From a candidate division KSB1 bacterium (GTDB lineage: Bacteria; Zhuqueibacterota; Zhuqueibacteria; Zhuqueibacterales; Zhuqueibacteraceae), in assembly GCA_034506255.1 (NCBI GenBank), contig JAPDPX010000013.1, forward strand, positions 1 to 64,000: a stretch of 64,000 bases of DNA, read 5' to 3'. Each line of letters opens with the position of its first letter. Position 1 is the stretch's first letter. The notes under the pieces were generated by a model that searched no databases, was not told where the DNA came from, and saw nothing but the letters and a program-made list of their open reading frames with translations. The position numbers were made by a program, and so were the translations under genes. This document shows, piece after piece, positions 17,826 to 26,859 of the stretch.

Positions 17826-19637
17826 ATGGCCGGATACGATGAAGAAAAACTGACCCGGACCTATGACGCCGTGCTCATGCGCCGGCTGTTGCGCTATGTG
17901 CGCCCGATGCGCGGCCGCATGGCGCTTGCCGTGTCGCTGCTCCTGCTCAGCAGCGGGCTGTCGGTGCTCGGCCCCCTGCTGACCAAAATCGCCATCGATC
18001 GGCACATCGCCAACAAGGATCTGCGCGGCCTCACGGTGGTCGCCCTGGCCTTTCTCGCCATCCTGCTGCTCGGGCTGGCGGTGAACTATTCCCGTGCGGT
18101 GCTGATGGAGCGCATCGGTCAGCGCATCATGTATGATTTGCGCATGCAGATTTTCGGCCATCTGCAGCGCCTGCCGCTCGCCTTCTTCAACCGCAACCCG
18201 GTGGGCCGGCTGATGACGCGCGTCACCAACGACGTCGAGTCACTCAACGAATTGTTCACCTCCGGCCTGGTGGCGGTGTTCGGCGATATCTTCATGCTGG
18301 GCGGCATCATCCTCGCGCTGTTTCAGTTGAACTGGCAGCTCACCCTGCTCACCCTGGCCACCGTACCGCTGCTCTATCTTGCCACCGCCATCTTCAAGAA
18401 AAAAGTGCGGGAAGCCGAGCGCGACATTCGCGTGCGGCTGGCGAAAATCAACGCCTTCCTGCAGGAAAACATCACCGGCATGACGGTGGTACAACTCTTC
18501 AACCGCGAGGAGAAAAATTTCCGGCAATTCGACGGGAAAAATCGCGAATATCTTGAAGCCTATCGCAAGACCATTTTCTATTATGCCGTTTTCTATCCGG
18601 TGGTCGAATTCATCGGCGCGCTGGCGGTGGCCCTGATCATCTGGTATGGCGGCGGCCAGGTGATTGCCGGGGCGCTCTCCTTCGGCGCGCTGGTGGCCTT
18701 CATCATGTATGTCGAGATGTTCTTCCGGCCGATCAGCGACCTGGCGGAGAAATACGGCATTTTGCAAACCGCCATGGCGAGCGCCGAGCGCATTTTCCGC
18801 ATTCTGGACGAACCGGACGAACTGGCCGGCACCAACGGCGTGAGTGTGGCCCCGGCCGCCACGCTGCCGGCACGCTGGGCGCGGGGCGAAATCGAATTCC
18901 GCCACGTGAGCTTCGGCTATCGCGATGACGAGCTGGTGTTGCAGGATGTCTCCTTCAAAATCGCCGCGGGTGAAACCGTGGCGATCGTGGGTGCCACCGG
19001 CGCCGGCAAGACCACCCTCATCAGCCTGCTGTCCCGCTTTTACACGCCCAAAAGCGGCCGGATTTTCATCGATGGCCGGGATGTGGCGACGCTGCCCTTG
19101 TATGACGTGCGCGCGCAAATCGGCCTGGTGCTGCAGGACGTCTTTCTCTTCGCCGACACCATCGCGGAGAACATCCGGCTCGGCAATCCCGCCATCACCC
19201 TGGAGGCGGTGCGCCAGGCCGCCGCCGAGGTCAACGCGCTGCGCTTCATCGAAAAATTGCCGCAGCAGTTCCAGGAGATGGTGCTCGAGCGCGGCAATTC
19301 GCTTTCCGTTGGCCAAAAGCAGCTCATCGCCTTCGCACGCGCGCTGGCTTATGATCCGCCCATTCTCGTGCTCGATGAGGCGACTTCCAGCGTCGACACC
19401 GAAACCGAGCTGCTCATCCAGGCGGCGCTCGAACGCCTGATGCGCGGCCGCACCTCGCTGATCATCGCGCACCGGCTGTCGACGATTCAGCATGCCAGCC
19501 GTGTGATCGTCATGCACAAGGGCCAGGTGCGTGAGAGCGGCACGCATGAGGAACTGATGGCATTGCGCGGCATCTATTACCGGCTGTATCAATTGCAGTT
19601 TGCTCCGCAGGAGAAACTGGCCCGGCGCGCCGGTTGA
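17826..19637 (+). CDS. ABC exporter half-transporter, catalytic partner (BmrD/TM288-like)
   Basis: 603 residues. Six transmembrane helices (about 20-320) are followed by a nucleotide-binding domain (about 355-590) with Walker A GATGAGKTT, Q-loop LVLQDVFLF, Walker B ILVLDEATSSVD (glutamate present) and H-loop IAHRLS. The signature is LSVGQ rather than LSGGQ. That deviation pairs with the aspartate Walker B of the preceding gene to form one degenerate composite ATP site and one consensus site, the known arrangement of heterodimeric type IV exporters. The genes are 10 bases apart and surely co-transcribed. Confidence 0.92.
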   Translation: MAGYDEEKLTRTYDAVLMRRLLRYVRPMRGRMALAVSLLLLSSGLSVLGPLLTKIAIDRHIANKDLRGLTVVALAFLAILLLGLAVNYSRAVLMERIGQRIMYDLRMQIFGHLQRLPLAFFNRNPVGRLMTRVTNDVESLNELFTSGLVAVFGDIFMLGGIILALFQLNWQLTLLTLATVPLLYLATAIFKKKVREAERDIRVRLAKINAFLQENITGMTVVQLFNREEKNFRQFDGKNREYLEAYRKTIFYYAVFYPVVEFIGALAVALIIWYGGGQVIAGALSFGALVAFIMYVEMFFRPISDLAEKYGILQTAMASAERIFRILDEPDELAGTNGVSVAPAATLPARWARGEIEFRHVSFGYRDDELVLQDVSFKIAAGETVAIVGATGAGKTTLISLLSRFYTPKSGRIFIDGRDVATLPLYDVRAQIGLVLQDVFLFADTIAENIRLGNPAITLEAVRQAAAEVNALRFIEKLPQQFQEMVLERGNSLSVGQKQLIAFARALAYDPPILVLDEATSSVDTETELLIQAALERLMRGRTSLIIAHRLSTIQHASRVIVMHKGQVRESGTHEELMALRGIYYRLYQLQFAPQEKLARRAG

Positions 19638-19720
19638 ACAGGGGCTTGATGGGGGACAGCAGACCCGCAGCCCGTGCCTGGGTGGCTGGTTTCCAAAGGG
19701 GACGACGCTTGTGACTCCAT

Positions 19721-20020
19721 GAATTTTGCATGCGGGCTTGCTGTTGCCGCAAGAACTGGCCTGTTCACAAAACTCCGTCAGGAGTGGCCTGTAGAATTTC
19801 TCATGATCTGGCGCGGTTTTTTTGAGGAGAACCCAACAGGTCACTCCTCACGACGTTTGGGAAAATGCAGAAAGCAGCTTCCCTAAAAACAGTTCATTCC
19901 TAACGGAGTTGACCGCACGGTGGCCTGCAAAATTTTTTATGCATCCCCCTGGGTGGTTGGCCGTCGCGATCAAAGCGACGTTTCCCGCGGAGAGGATCAA
20001 TCCGGGTGCAAAATTCAGTA
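19721..20020. repeat. Longer dispersed repeat, copy 1 (split)
   Basis: 19721-19746 and 19905-20020 match 32974-32999 and 33037-33157 closely. Both blocks start GAATTTTGCATGC and GGAGTTGACCGCA and the second ends GGTGCAAAATTCAG. Here a block of about 160 bases separates the two matching parts, against 37 bases in the other copy. Confidence 0.65.
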
Positions 20021-20278
20021 TAAGGAATCTCGTGAGGTATGGGGCCCCGGCCTCAAATCTTCACCGGCTCAGGCAGGATTAAAATGCGGGCGGCTGTGCA
20101 TGGCAAGGCGGCAGGCTGCTGGCAACAATCTTCCGCCGGCAAGTGATGATCGGGAGGCGAAGAGCGGGAATGCCCGGCTCGCTTCTCGATTTTCAATCAG
20201 CAATCTTCGCAGCCCGTTGCAGCGACACTCTGTGTTATCCCAATCTTCGCCCGGCGCCTCGACAATACAAACTGGAAA

Positions 20279-20346
20279 CGTAATGTCTCGGTCACGTGTG
20301 GGGACATGCAGTACAGACATCTCGCCAGCAGGCAGGAGGCCTGCAC
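20279..20346 (-). repeat. Dispersed palindromic repeat, copy 2 (long form)
   Basis: Read on the reverse strand it runs GCAGGCCTCCTGCCTGC, then AGATGTCTG, then CATGTCCCCACACGTGACC and GAGACATTACG. The same order occurs at 28331-28400 and, in part, at 33160-33215. Confidence 0.6.
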
Positions 20347-20459
20347 CATTTCACCCGTTACTGTGGGGACCTGAAAATACTCTGTGCCTTTCTGGTACGA
20401 GGGCATGACCGGCCGCGGCCGCCCGCTCCCGAAGCCCGGCTTCTTTGATGGTGACAAAC

Positions 20460-22211
20460 TTACCTGCCCCTCGGCTCGCGGTGCATCTCCTTGAAATGAA
20501 TCAATCCCGGTGCCCACATGTGCTTGACGGGGTTGACGTCCACGTGGATGACGCTGCATTTGTTCGCTGCCAGGCAGCGCTCCAGCGCCGGCTGCAAGTC
20601 CGCCGGATCCGCCACCCGCTCGCCGTGCGCCCCCATGCTCTCCGCCAGCCGGTCGAATTGAATTTCGGCAAAATCGGTATTGATGGTCTCCTCCGGCGGC
20701 AGGGCTTTTTTCACCATCGTTTTGACCGGCCGCAGCGCGAACTGCTGGTTGATCTTCACCATGCCCCATTGCCGGTCACAACAGACCAGGTAAATCGGCT
20801 TCAGATCATTGCGCACCGCGGTCTCGATTTCCTGCAGGTTGAATCCCATCGCGCCGTCACCGATGATGCAATAAACCTGGCGCCCGGGTAACGCCACGGC
20901 GGCGCCCAGCGCCTGCGCCACCCCGGCGCCCAGCATGCCGAACTTTGCAGTGTGCAAAAGCGTGTTGGGCACGCGCGCTTCGTGATAGAAATGCGCCCAT
21001 ACCGCGGTGTTGCCGCCGTCGATCACGCAAATGGCGTCATCCGCAAACACCCGGCGGCACACCTGCGCCACGTGTGCGGGGTTCATCGGCACGCTGGTGT
21101 CCTGCAAGGCCGCCGCGAGTTTTTGCCGGTAAGTGTTTCGTGCGTTTTGAAACTTCTTCACTGCTTTCCGGCGCTCGGTCAGCGGCATTTTGTTTTGCAG
21201 CGGCCGCAGCTTCTCCGCCAGTCGCGCCAGGAAGATTTTAACATCGGCAAGAATGGCCCAATCCGCCGGTTTGTTGAGGCCGAGGATCTCCTCGTCGATG
21301 TCCACCTGAATCATTTTCTGTTTGCCCGCCGGCGCCCAATAGGGCGGCTTGCCCCACCAATCGGTTTCACCCAGCCGCGAGCCCAGCGTCAGCACCACGT
21401 CGGCGCTGGTGCGCACCGCCTGGTTGAGCTTGATATGGGTCATTGGAATCGCCAGCTCATGCGTCTCCGGCAGTGCGCTGCGGCCGCCCCAACTCGTGGT
21501 CACCGGTGCGTGCAGCAGCTCGGCCACCGTGCGCAACTCGTCATAAGCCGCGGCATGAATCACGCCGCTGCCCGCGTGAATCATCGGCAGTTGGGCGGCC
21601 GCGAGCAGCTCCGCCGCCACCGCCACCTGCTCGTCACTGGCGCAAATCGCCTCCACCCGACGATACCGGCCGGGCGCCAGCAGCGGCTGCGCCCCGGTTT
21701 TGCCGTTCATCAGGTCTTCCGGCACATCGACGTGCACCACGCCGGGCCGGCCGTGATAGGAGAGCCGCAACGCCCGCCGCATCATCTCCGGCAGCCGGCC
21801 GAATGACAGTGCGACCCCGCTCCATTTCGCCATCGGCTTGATCGCGCCGACCTGGTTGAAATATTGATAGGTGCCGCCGCGATCGGGATAGCCGATGCCA
21901 CTGCGCCGCGTGCTGGTAATCAGCAGCACACGGTTGCCCTCGCCGTTTTCCACCGCCACGCCCGCCAGCGCATTGGCGACGCCCGGACCGTTGCTTGCCA
22001 TCGCCACGCCCAGTTTGCCGGTGAGCCGCGCATAGGCACCGGCCATGTGCAGCGCGCACGCCTCATGCCGCGGACTGATCAAGTCGATGCCGAATTTTTT
22101 CAAACTGGAATAGAAGCCGAAATAGGTGCCATCGATGATGCCAAAGACTTTTTGCACGCCCTCTTTGGCGAGCATCGCCGCCAGGATTTCACCACCGGTG
22201 GTTTCTTTCAC
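20460..22211 (-). CDS. Thiamine-pyrophosphate-dependent enzyme, acetolactate-synthase-like
   Basis: 583 residues from GTG 22211, which has GGAGG upstream and begins MKETTGGEILAAMLAKEGV, the usual start of the TPP pyrimidine domain. The ATG at 22256 would add 15 residues without support. The N-terminal domain carries the conserved glutamate in PRHEACALHMA. The central domain resembles the FAD/nucleotide fold of the IlvB group, and the C-terminal TPP domain has the GDG motif IIGDGAMGFN. Family members include acetolactate synthase, oxalyl-CoA decarboxylase, sulfoacetaldehyde acetyltransferase and benzaldehyde lyase. No small regulatory subunit or ilvC is adjacent, so branched-chain biosynthesis is not indicated and the substrate is open. 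Confidence 0.88.
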   Translation of the reverse strand: MKETTGGEILAAMLAKEGVQKVFGIIDGTYFGFYSSLKKFGIDLISPRHEACALHMAGAYARLTGKLGVAMASNGPGVANALAGVAVENGEGNRVLLITSTRRSGIGYPDRGGTYQYFNQVGAIKPMAKWSGVALSFGRLPEMMRRALRLSYHGRPGVVHVDVPEDLMNGKTGAQPLLAPGRYRRVEAICASDEQVAVAAELLAAAQLPMIHAGSGVIHAAAYDELRTVAELLHAPVTTSWGGRSALPETHELAIPMTHIKLNQAVRTSADVVLTLGSRLGETDWWGKPPYWAPAGKQKMIQVDIDEEILGLNKPADWAILADVKIFLARLAEKLRPLQNKMPLTERRKAVKKFQNARNTYRQKLAAALQDTSVPMNPAHVAQVCRRVFADDAICVIDGGNTAVWAHFYHEARVPNTLLHTAKFGMLGAGVAQALGAAVALPGRQVYCIIGDGAMGFNLQEIETAVRNDLKPIYLVCCDRQWGMVKINQQFALRPVKTMVKKALPPEETINTDFAEIQFDRLAESMGAHGERVADPADLQPALERCLAANKCSVIHVDVNPVKHMWAPGLIHFKEMHREPRGR

Positions 22212-22636
22212 GGGAGGCCTCCGCAGGGAAAGTCGGACACAATTGTTGTTGAGCAAATTTGTCTTGCAAAAATCTGCGGCAATGGTTTTTTGAATGGTTC
22301 AGCAGGCACTGCAATCACGCTGCTGGTGGCGCAAACCATATTCCGGCTGGCGTTGTTTTCGAGCTGGACTACACGACGGAAGTCCTGCACTTTGAAATTC
22401 AAATTTCAAGCTGCAACGAATACAGACGGGGCCGCGAGGCCGGAATAACTGTTGGGTTGTAAACAGAGCGTCCCGCGCGGCGCTGATGGGCGTCCTTCGC
22501 TCCCCTGCTGGCGGCGGCAGAAACAGCACCGGCAGAGTGAACTGTTTATGCCGCCGCCTCAACTTTCAACCTGAACGAGTATAACAAGATCTGTTCGAAC
22601 AGTCAAGCGACCCGCCCGGAAAAGGAGGAAAGCTTC
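22212..22636. other. Divergent intergenic region
   Basis: About 425 bases between the TPP enzyme (reverse) and the M14 peptidase (forward). It holds the reverse promoter at 22578-22606 and a long untranslated leader of roughly 360 bases for the TPP enzyme gene. I could not recognise a riboswitch in it. Confidence 0.45.
22578..22606 (-). promoter_or_regulatory. Sigma-70 promoter with palindromic operator in the spacer
   Basis: On the reverse strand TTGACT (22606-22601), 17 bases, TATACT (22583-22578). The spacer side of the -35 holds the perfect palindrome CTGTTCGAACAG (22591-22602), a likely repressor site. Confidence 0.6.
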
Positions 22637-24472
22637 ATGAGCTGCACAAGATGGTTGCGCTGGCAAATGCCTTTTGCCGGCATTTTTTGGCTGTCTCTGC
22701 TTCCCGCAGATTTGTTCAGTCAGGCCTCCCACCACCCCCGCCTTCCGCCCGAATTGCCGTGGCGCGGTCAAAGTGAAGCGCTCATTGTCTCGCCCGATGA
22801 TCCCTGGATCACGCCGGCGGAGAAAAGCGGATTGACACGCACCCCGCGCTACGACGAAACCGTGCAATGGCTGCGCATGCTCTGCGCGGCGGCGCCGGAG
22901 CTGAAGATGGTCTCGCTCGGGAAGAGTCTGCAAGGCCGCGACATTTGGATGGTGATTGCCTCCCGCGAAAAGGCCTTCACCCCCGCCGCCCTGCGCGCCA
23001 GCCGCAAACCGGTTTTTCTCGTGCAGGCCGGCATTCATTCCGGCGAGATCGACGGCAAGGACGCCGGCATGATGCTGCTGCGCGACCTGACGGTGCGCCG
23101 CACGAAGCACGAACTGCTCGACCACGTGAATCTGCTGTTTGTGCCGATTTTCAGCGTCGATGCCCATGAACGCTTCTCGCCCTACAACCGCATCAACCAG
23201 CGCGGCCCGCTGGAAACCGGCTGGCGCACCACCGCGCGCAATCTCAACCTCAATCGCGATTACACCAAGCTCGATGCCGCCGAGATGCGCTGCCTGGTGC
23301 GCGCCCTCAACGAGTACGATCCCGATCTTTATTTCGACATTCACGTCACCGACGGCGCGGACTATCAATACGACATCACCTTCGGCTACAACGGGCCGCA
23401 TGCCCATTCGCCGGCCGGTGCCGCCTGGCTCGACCAGTTTCTCACGCCCGCCGTCCATCGCGATTTGGAGGCCATGGGGCACATCCCCGGCCCGTTGGTT
23501 GGCGGTCCGGCGGACGGCAAAGATTTTCGCACCGGCATGATCGAGTGGACCGCCTCGCCGCGTTTTTCCAACGGCTACGGCGACCTGCGTCATCTGCCCA
23601 CTGTGCTGGTCGAGAACCACTCGCTCAAACCCTACAAACAGCGCGTGCTCGGAACCTATGTGCTGCTGGAAAGCACGCTGCGCGTCCTCGCCAGACACGG
23701 CAGCGCATTGCAGGAAGCCATTGCAACAGACCGCCGCCGGCGCATGCCGGAAGTGCCGCTCGCCTGGCGCGTGCCGCAAACCGCCTCCCCCGACAGCTTC
23801 ACCTTTCTCGGAGTGGAAGCCCGCGAAGTATTCTCTGCCATCACCAACAGTCGCTACCTGCAATGGACCGGCAAAACTTACGCCGCCAAAATTCCGCTGA
23901 AGAAGATGAGTGAAGCGGCGCAGACCGTGCGCCGTCCCACCGCATACTGGATCCCGCCGGCATGGCCGGAGGTGATTGAACGCCTGGCCCTGCACGGCAT
24001 CCAGATGGAACGGTTGACTGCGCCGCGCGAAATCGCCGTGGAAATGTATCGACTGGAAAATGTCAAACTCGCGAGCCGGCCTTTTGAAGGCCATGTCAGC
24101 GTGAGTGCCACGGCGGTGGCGGAGACGACAACGCGGCAATTCCCGGCGGGCACCGTGCGCATTGCCACCGACCAGCCGCTGGGTGACCTCGCTGTCCTCC
24201 TGCTGGAGCCGGCCTCCGGCGATTCTTTTTTCCGCTGGGGATTTTTTCTGGAATGTCTGTCGCCGGCGGAATATGTCGAGGACTATGTCATGCAGCCGAT
24301 GGCGGAAGCCATGCTCGCCGAGGACGCACAGCTCAAAGCCGCCTTCCAAACCAAAGTGCAGAGCGATTCGCTTTTCGCACAAAATCCGCACGAGCGGTTG
24401 CAGTGGTTCTATCAACGCACGCCGTTTTACGATCAGGAGGCGAATCTTTATCCCGTGGCGCGGGAGTTGTGA
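22637..24472 (+). CDS. Secreted M14-family zinc carboxypeptidase
   Basis: 611 residues, starting after a strong AAGGAGG site, with a hydrophobic signal segment (about 12-32). The peptidase domain (about 60-345) shows the zinc ligands in GIHSGEIDG (His and Glu) and DIHVTDG (His), the substrate-arginine-like NLNLNRDYTK, and the catalytic glutamate in VLVENHSLKPYK. The C-terminal 260 residues are an extra domain common in bacterial M14 proteins of this subgroup. Likely a periplasmic or extracellular peptidase acting on peptides or peptidoglycan-derived substrates. Confidence 0.88.
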   Translation: MSCTRWLRWQMPFAGIFWLSLLPADLFSQASHHPRLPPELPWRGQSEALIVSPDDPWITPAEKSGLTRTPRYDETVQWLRMLCAAAPELKMVSLGKSLQGRDIWMVIASREKAFTPAALRASRKPVFLVQAGIHSGEIDGKDAGMMLLRDLTVRRTKHELLDHVNLLFVPIFSVDAHERFSPYNRINQRGPLETGWRTTARNLNLNRDYTKLDAAEMRCLVRALNEYDPDLYFDIHVTDGADYQYDITFGYNGPHAHSPAGAAWLDQFLTPAVHRDLEAMGHIPGPLVGGPADGKDFRTGMIEWTASPRFSNGYGDLRHLPTVLVENHSLKPYKQRVLGTYVLLESTLRVLARHGSALQEAIATDRRRRMPEVPLAWRVPQTASPDSFTFLGVEAREVFSAITNSRYLQWTGKTYAAKIPLKKMSEAAQTVRRPTAYWIPPAWPEVIERLALHGIQMERLTAPREIAVEMYRLENVKLASRPFEGHVSVSATAVAETTTRQFPAGTVRIATDQPLGDLAVLLLEPASGDSFFRWGFFLECLSPAEYVEDYVMQPMAEAMLAEDAQLKAAFQTKVQSDSLFAQNPHERLQWFYQRTPFYDQEANLYPVAREL

Positions 24473-24537
24473 TTTGAGGTGATCTCGCGGGTGACAAATG
24501 CAGGGTGGTGCCCGGCTCGACGCTGTCGCAACAGGAT

Positions 24538-24582
24538 CGACAGGATTAACGTCGAATCCCGCCAATCCAGTCAATCCTGTCG
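24538..24582. terminator. Inverted repeat between convergent genes
   Basis: Perfect arms CGACAGGATT (24538-24547) and AATCCTGTCG (24573-24582) lie between two converging genes. It could act as a two-way terminator, though neither side has a clear T-tract. Confidence 0.35.
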
Positions 24583-24604
24583 AAGATCCAGCGGGCGGGC
24601 CGCG

Positions 24605-25930
24605 CTATTCGAGCAAGACCATCTTGCGCGCCGCAGAGAATTTGCCCGAGCGCAAAACGCAGAGGTAGACTCCTGGTGCTGCTTTTCTGCCCCTTTCATC
24701 TCTTCCATCCCAATGCACGCGGTGTTGCCCGGCGGGCACGAGTTGACTGAGCAAGCGCCGTGTGCGTTGGCCGAGGGCATTGTAGATTTCCAGCGTCACG
24801 GTTTGCGGCTGCGGCAATTCATACACAATCACTGTTTCCGGATTGAAGGGATTGGGATAATTGCCCAACAGGCGCAGAGAACGTGGGGCAGTACTCGTTC
24901 CACCGTCCTGCTCAACCGAAGTTGCCACGGAGAGATCATTCAGAAACCAAACGTCGTTGAAATCAGTTGCGCCACCGCGCCCGCCGAAGATTACCATGCG
25001 ATCCTCCTCCGGCAGATAAATGGCGGCCGCGCCCTCCCGGCTCGCGGGCCCAACGCCGGTGGCATGCAATTGTTGCCACCGGCCGCTTTCCAAAGCGAAG
25101 GCCCAAACCTCATTGGTCTGACTGGCGCCCAGATTGCCGCCAAAGTTGATGACGCGATGATTGCGGCTGTCGTAGATACTCGCCGGAAACCATCGCCCCG
25201 CCGGACTTGCTGCCGGCGTCAAATCCCGCCACTGATTTTGATTCAAATCAAATGCCCAGATATCGCCGCGGGCGCCGTTGGTTTGGCCGCCGTAGATGAT
25301 CATGCGATGATTGCGGCTGTCGTAGCAGGCGGTGTGCAAGCAGCGCTTTTCAGGATGAATCGCCAGGCTGAGCTGCTGCCAGGCGTTGTCCGCGGGCTTG
25401 AAGCGCCAGGTGTCATCGAAGCGGCCTTGATCGGTGAAGCCCGCAAACGTCACCAGCTCGCGGCGGCGGGGATCGTACACCGCGGCCGTGCCGTAACGGA
25501 CATTGGGCCTGGGATCAGGCGGGTTGAATTGTGACCAGGAATAGCTTCTTGGATCGAAGGCCCACACGTCATTGAAGAAAACTGCGCCCTGGCCCGACCA
25601 AATGAGCATCAACTGCTGCGCCGAATCATAAACGCCATTGGCCGTGAAGCGGGGTGCTGGCGCAGGGCCGGTGGCCGGCGTCAGCTCCGTCCAGGTGTTG
25701 GTGGTGAGATGCAATGCCCAGACGTCGTTGCGATCACCGGCAGTGCTGCGGCCGCCGAAGATAATCAGGCGGTGGCCGGCGGTATCATAAACCGCGGCGG
25801 CATTGCGGCGCGGCACGGGCGCGGCGCCGGAGGCCGGGGTCATTTCCTGCCAACTTTGCGGCCGGAGCGTGAGCGGCAGCAACAGCGCCGCACACCAGCC
25901 GCACAACAGAAGACGAATGCGAGCCTGCAT
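24605..25930 (-). CDS. Secreted kelch-repeat protein with type IX-like sorting tail
   Basis: 441 residues from ATG 25930, preceded by GGAG and starting with a signal peptide (MQARIRLLLCGWCAALLLPL). At least five kelch repeats follow, each with a pattern like AAAVYDTAGHRLIIFGGRS...NDVWAL...TWTELTP, which should fold as a beta-propeller. The C-terminal 90 residues (LLGNYPNPFNPETVIVYELP, VTLEIYNALGQ, GVYLCVLRSG) are the classic Por-secretion/FlgD-like sorting domain. Probably exported to the cell surface. The open frame continues upstream to 26863 but that part is antisense to the DUF192 gene and is not coding. Confidence 0.9.
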   Translation of the reverse strand: MQARIRLLLCGWCAALLLPLTLRPQSWQEMTPASGAAPVPRRNAAAVYDTAGHRLIIFGGRSTAGDRNDVWALHLTTNTWTELTPATGPAPAPRFTANGVYDSAQQLMLIWSGQGAVFFNDVWAFDPRSYSWSQFNPPDPRPNVRYGTAAVYDPRRRELVTFAGFTDQGRFDDTWRFKPADNAWQQLSLAIHPEKRCLHTACYDSRNHRMIIYGGQTNGARGDIWAFDLNQNQWRDLTPAASPAGRWFPASIYDSRNHRVINFGGNLGASQTNEVWAFALESGRWQQLHATGVGPASREGAAAIYLPEEDRMVIFGGRGGATDFNDVWFLNDLSVATSVEQDGGTSTAPRSLRLLGNYPNPFNPETVIVYELPQPQTVTLEIYNALGQRTRRLLSQLVPAGQHRVHWDGRDERGRKAAPGVYLCVLRSGKFSAARKMVLLE

Positions 25931-26350
25931 GTGTTCTCCGCTGAGATGGGTGCCAACCGGATTGCAATCCCTCGTATGAACGTAGAAAGCCCGTGGTTTC
26001 ATTCCCGGTGTCTGATGCGTAATTCCATCAATCTCATTCGAAACATCGGTGCTTGCAATCGTGAAGGCTTTCCGACGAATACAATCGCCCCGGCGGATTA
26101 GGAAGATTTTGATCCGCCGGCTTGTTCTGAGCCGTTGGAAGATCCTTTTTAGAATGCGGCTTGCCCTGGGTTGAAAGGCAGGAACCTCTGACATGCGTCC
26201 GCAGACGGGCAAGCGCGCGCAGGCAGAAGTGAAGATCACAACGGGCGGAACTGACCGGCAAACGCTTCCGCCTTGCATGAGGTCGAGAATCTTGTTAGCT
26301 TCGCAGGCAAAAATAACTGAGACCAAGCCCTCCAGCGAGCGGAGTCGTAC
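25931..26350. other. Divergent intergenic region
   Basis: About 420 bases between divergent genes with no supportable ORF. No sigma-54 or perfect sigma-70 match was found. Confidence 0.35.
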
Positions 26351-26833
26351 GTGAGAAATTCCAGCACAGCATTTTTCTACACCAGCATCATCAGTGGCCT
26401 GATCTGCCTGCTGGGCGGGTTGGGCTGCAAGCAGCAGCCCGATGCGAAACCTGCAACCGGGAGCGCAGCGCAAATCCCGGAAGGCCGCCAGCGTATCACC
26501 GTCGGCGCAACCCCGCTGTTTGTCGAAGTCGTGCAGACCGACGAAGAACGCATGCGCGGTCTGATGTTTCGCGCGCAACTGCCGGAGGATCAGGGCATGC
26601 TGTTCGTTTTTGAAGTGGCGCGCCTGCAATCGTTTTGGATGCGCAACACTTTCATCCCGCTGGACATTGCTTTCATCGCCAGCGACGGCAAAATCGTCGA
26701 CATCCAACACATGGTGCCGTTGGATGAGAGCAAGAGTTATGTCTCGGTCGCGCCGGCGCAGTATGTTTTGGAAGTGAACGCCGGCTGGTTTGCACGGCAC
26801 GGTGTCAAGGTGGGAGAGGTGGTGAGATTTTGA
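26351..26833 (+). CDS. DUF192-family exported protein
   Basis: 160 residues from GTG 26351 with GGAG six bases upstream. A hydrophobic leader ends at GGLGCKQQ, a weak lipobox. The DUF192 domain (about 50-160) has the family signature ERMRGLMFRAQLPEDQGMLFVF and FWMRNTFIPLDIAFI. DUF192 proteins are small exported beta-proteins of unknown biochemical role. The stop lies 26 bases from the stop of the converging arginase gene. Confidence 0.88.
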   Translation: MRNSSTAFFYTSIISGLICLLGGLGCKQQPDAKPATGSAAQIPEGRQRITVGATPLFVEVVQTDEERMRGLMFRAQLPEDQGMLFVFEVARLQSFWMRNTFIPLDIAFIASDGKIVDIQHMVPLDESKSYVSVAPAQYVLEVNAGWFARHGVKVGEVVRF

Positions 26834-26859
26834 GCGCGCCGGCGGCCCGCGGCCGCTGG

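Larger units (their letters stand above)
19638..20459. other. Gene-free stretch rich in dispersed repeats
   Basis: About 820 bases between convergent genes. It carries a copy of a longer repeat (19721-20020) and of the palindromic repeat (20279-20346). Open frames here are short or lack family signal and are not called. Confidence 0.5.

Noticed and set aside
19920..20408. Open frame of 162 codons (and 33-kb counterparts) in the repeat regions.
   Set aside because: The repeats share reading frames by homology, but frames are interrupted differently and show no protein-like constraint.
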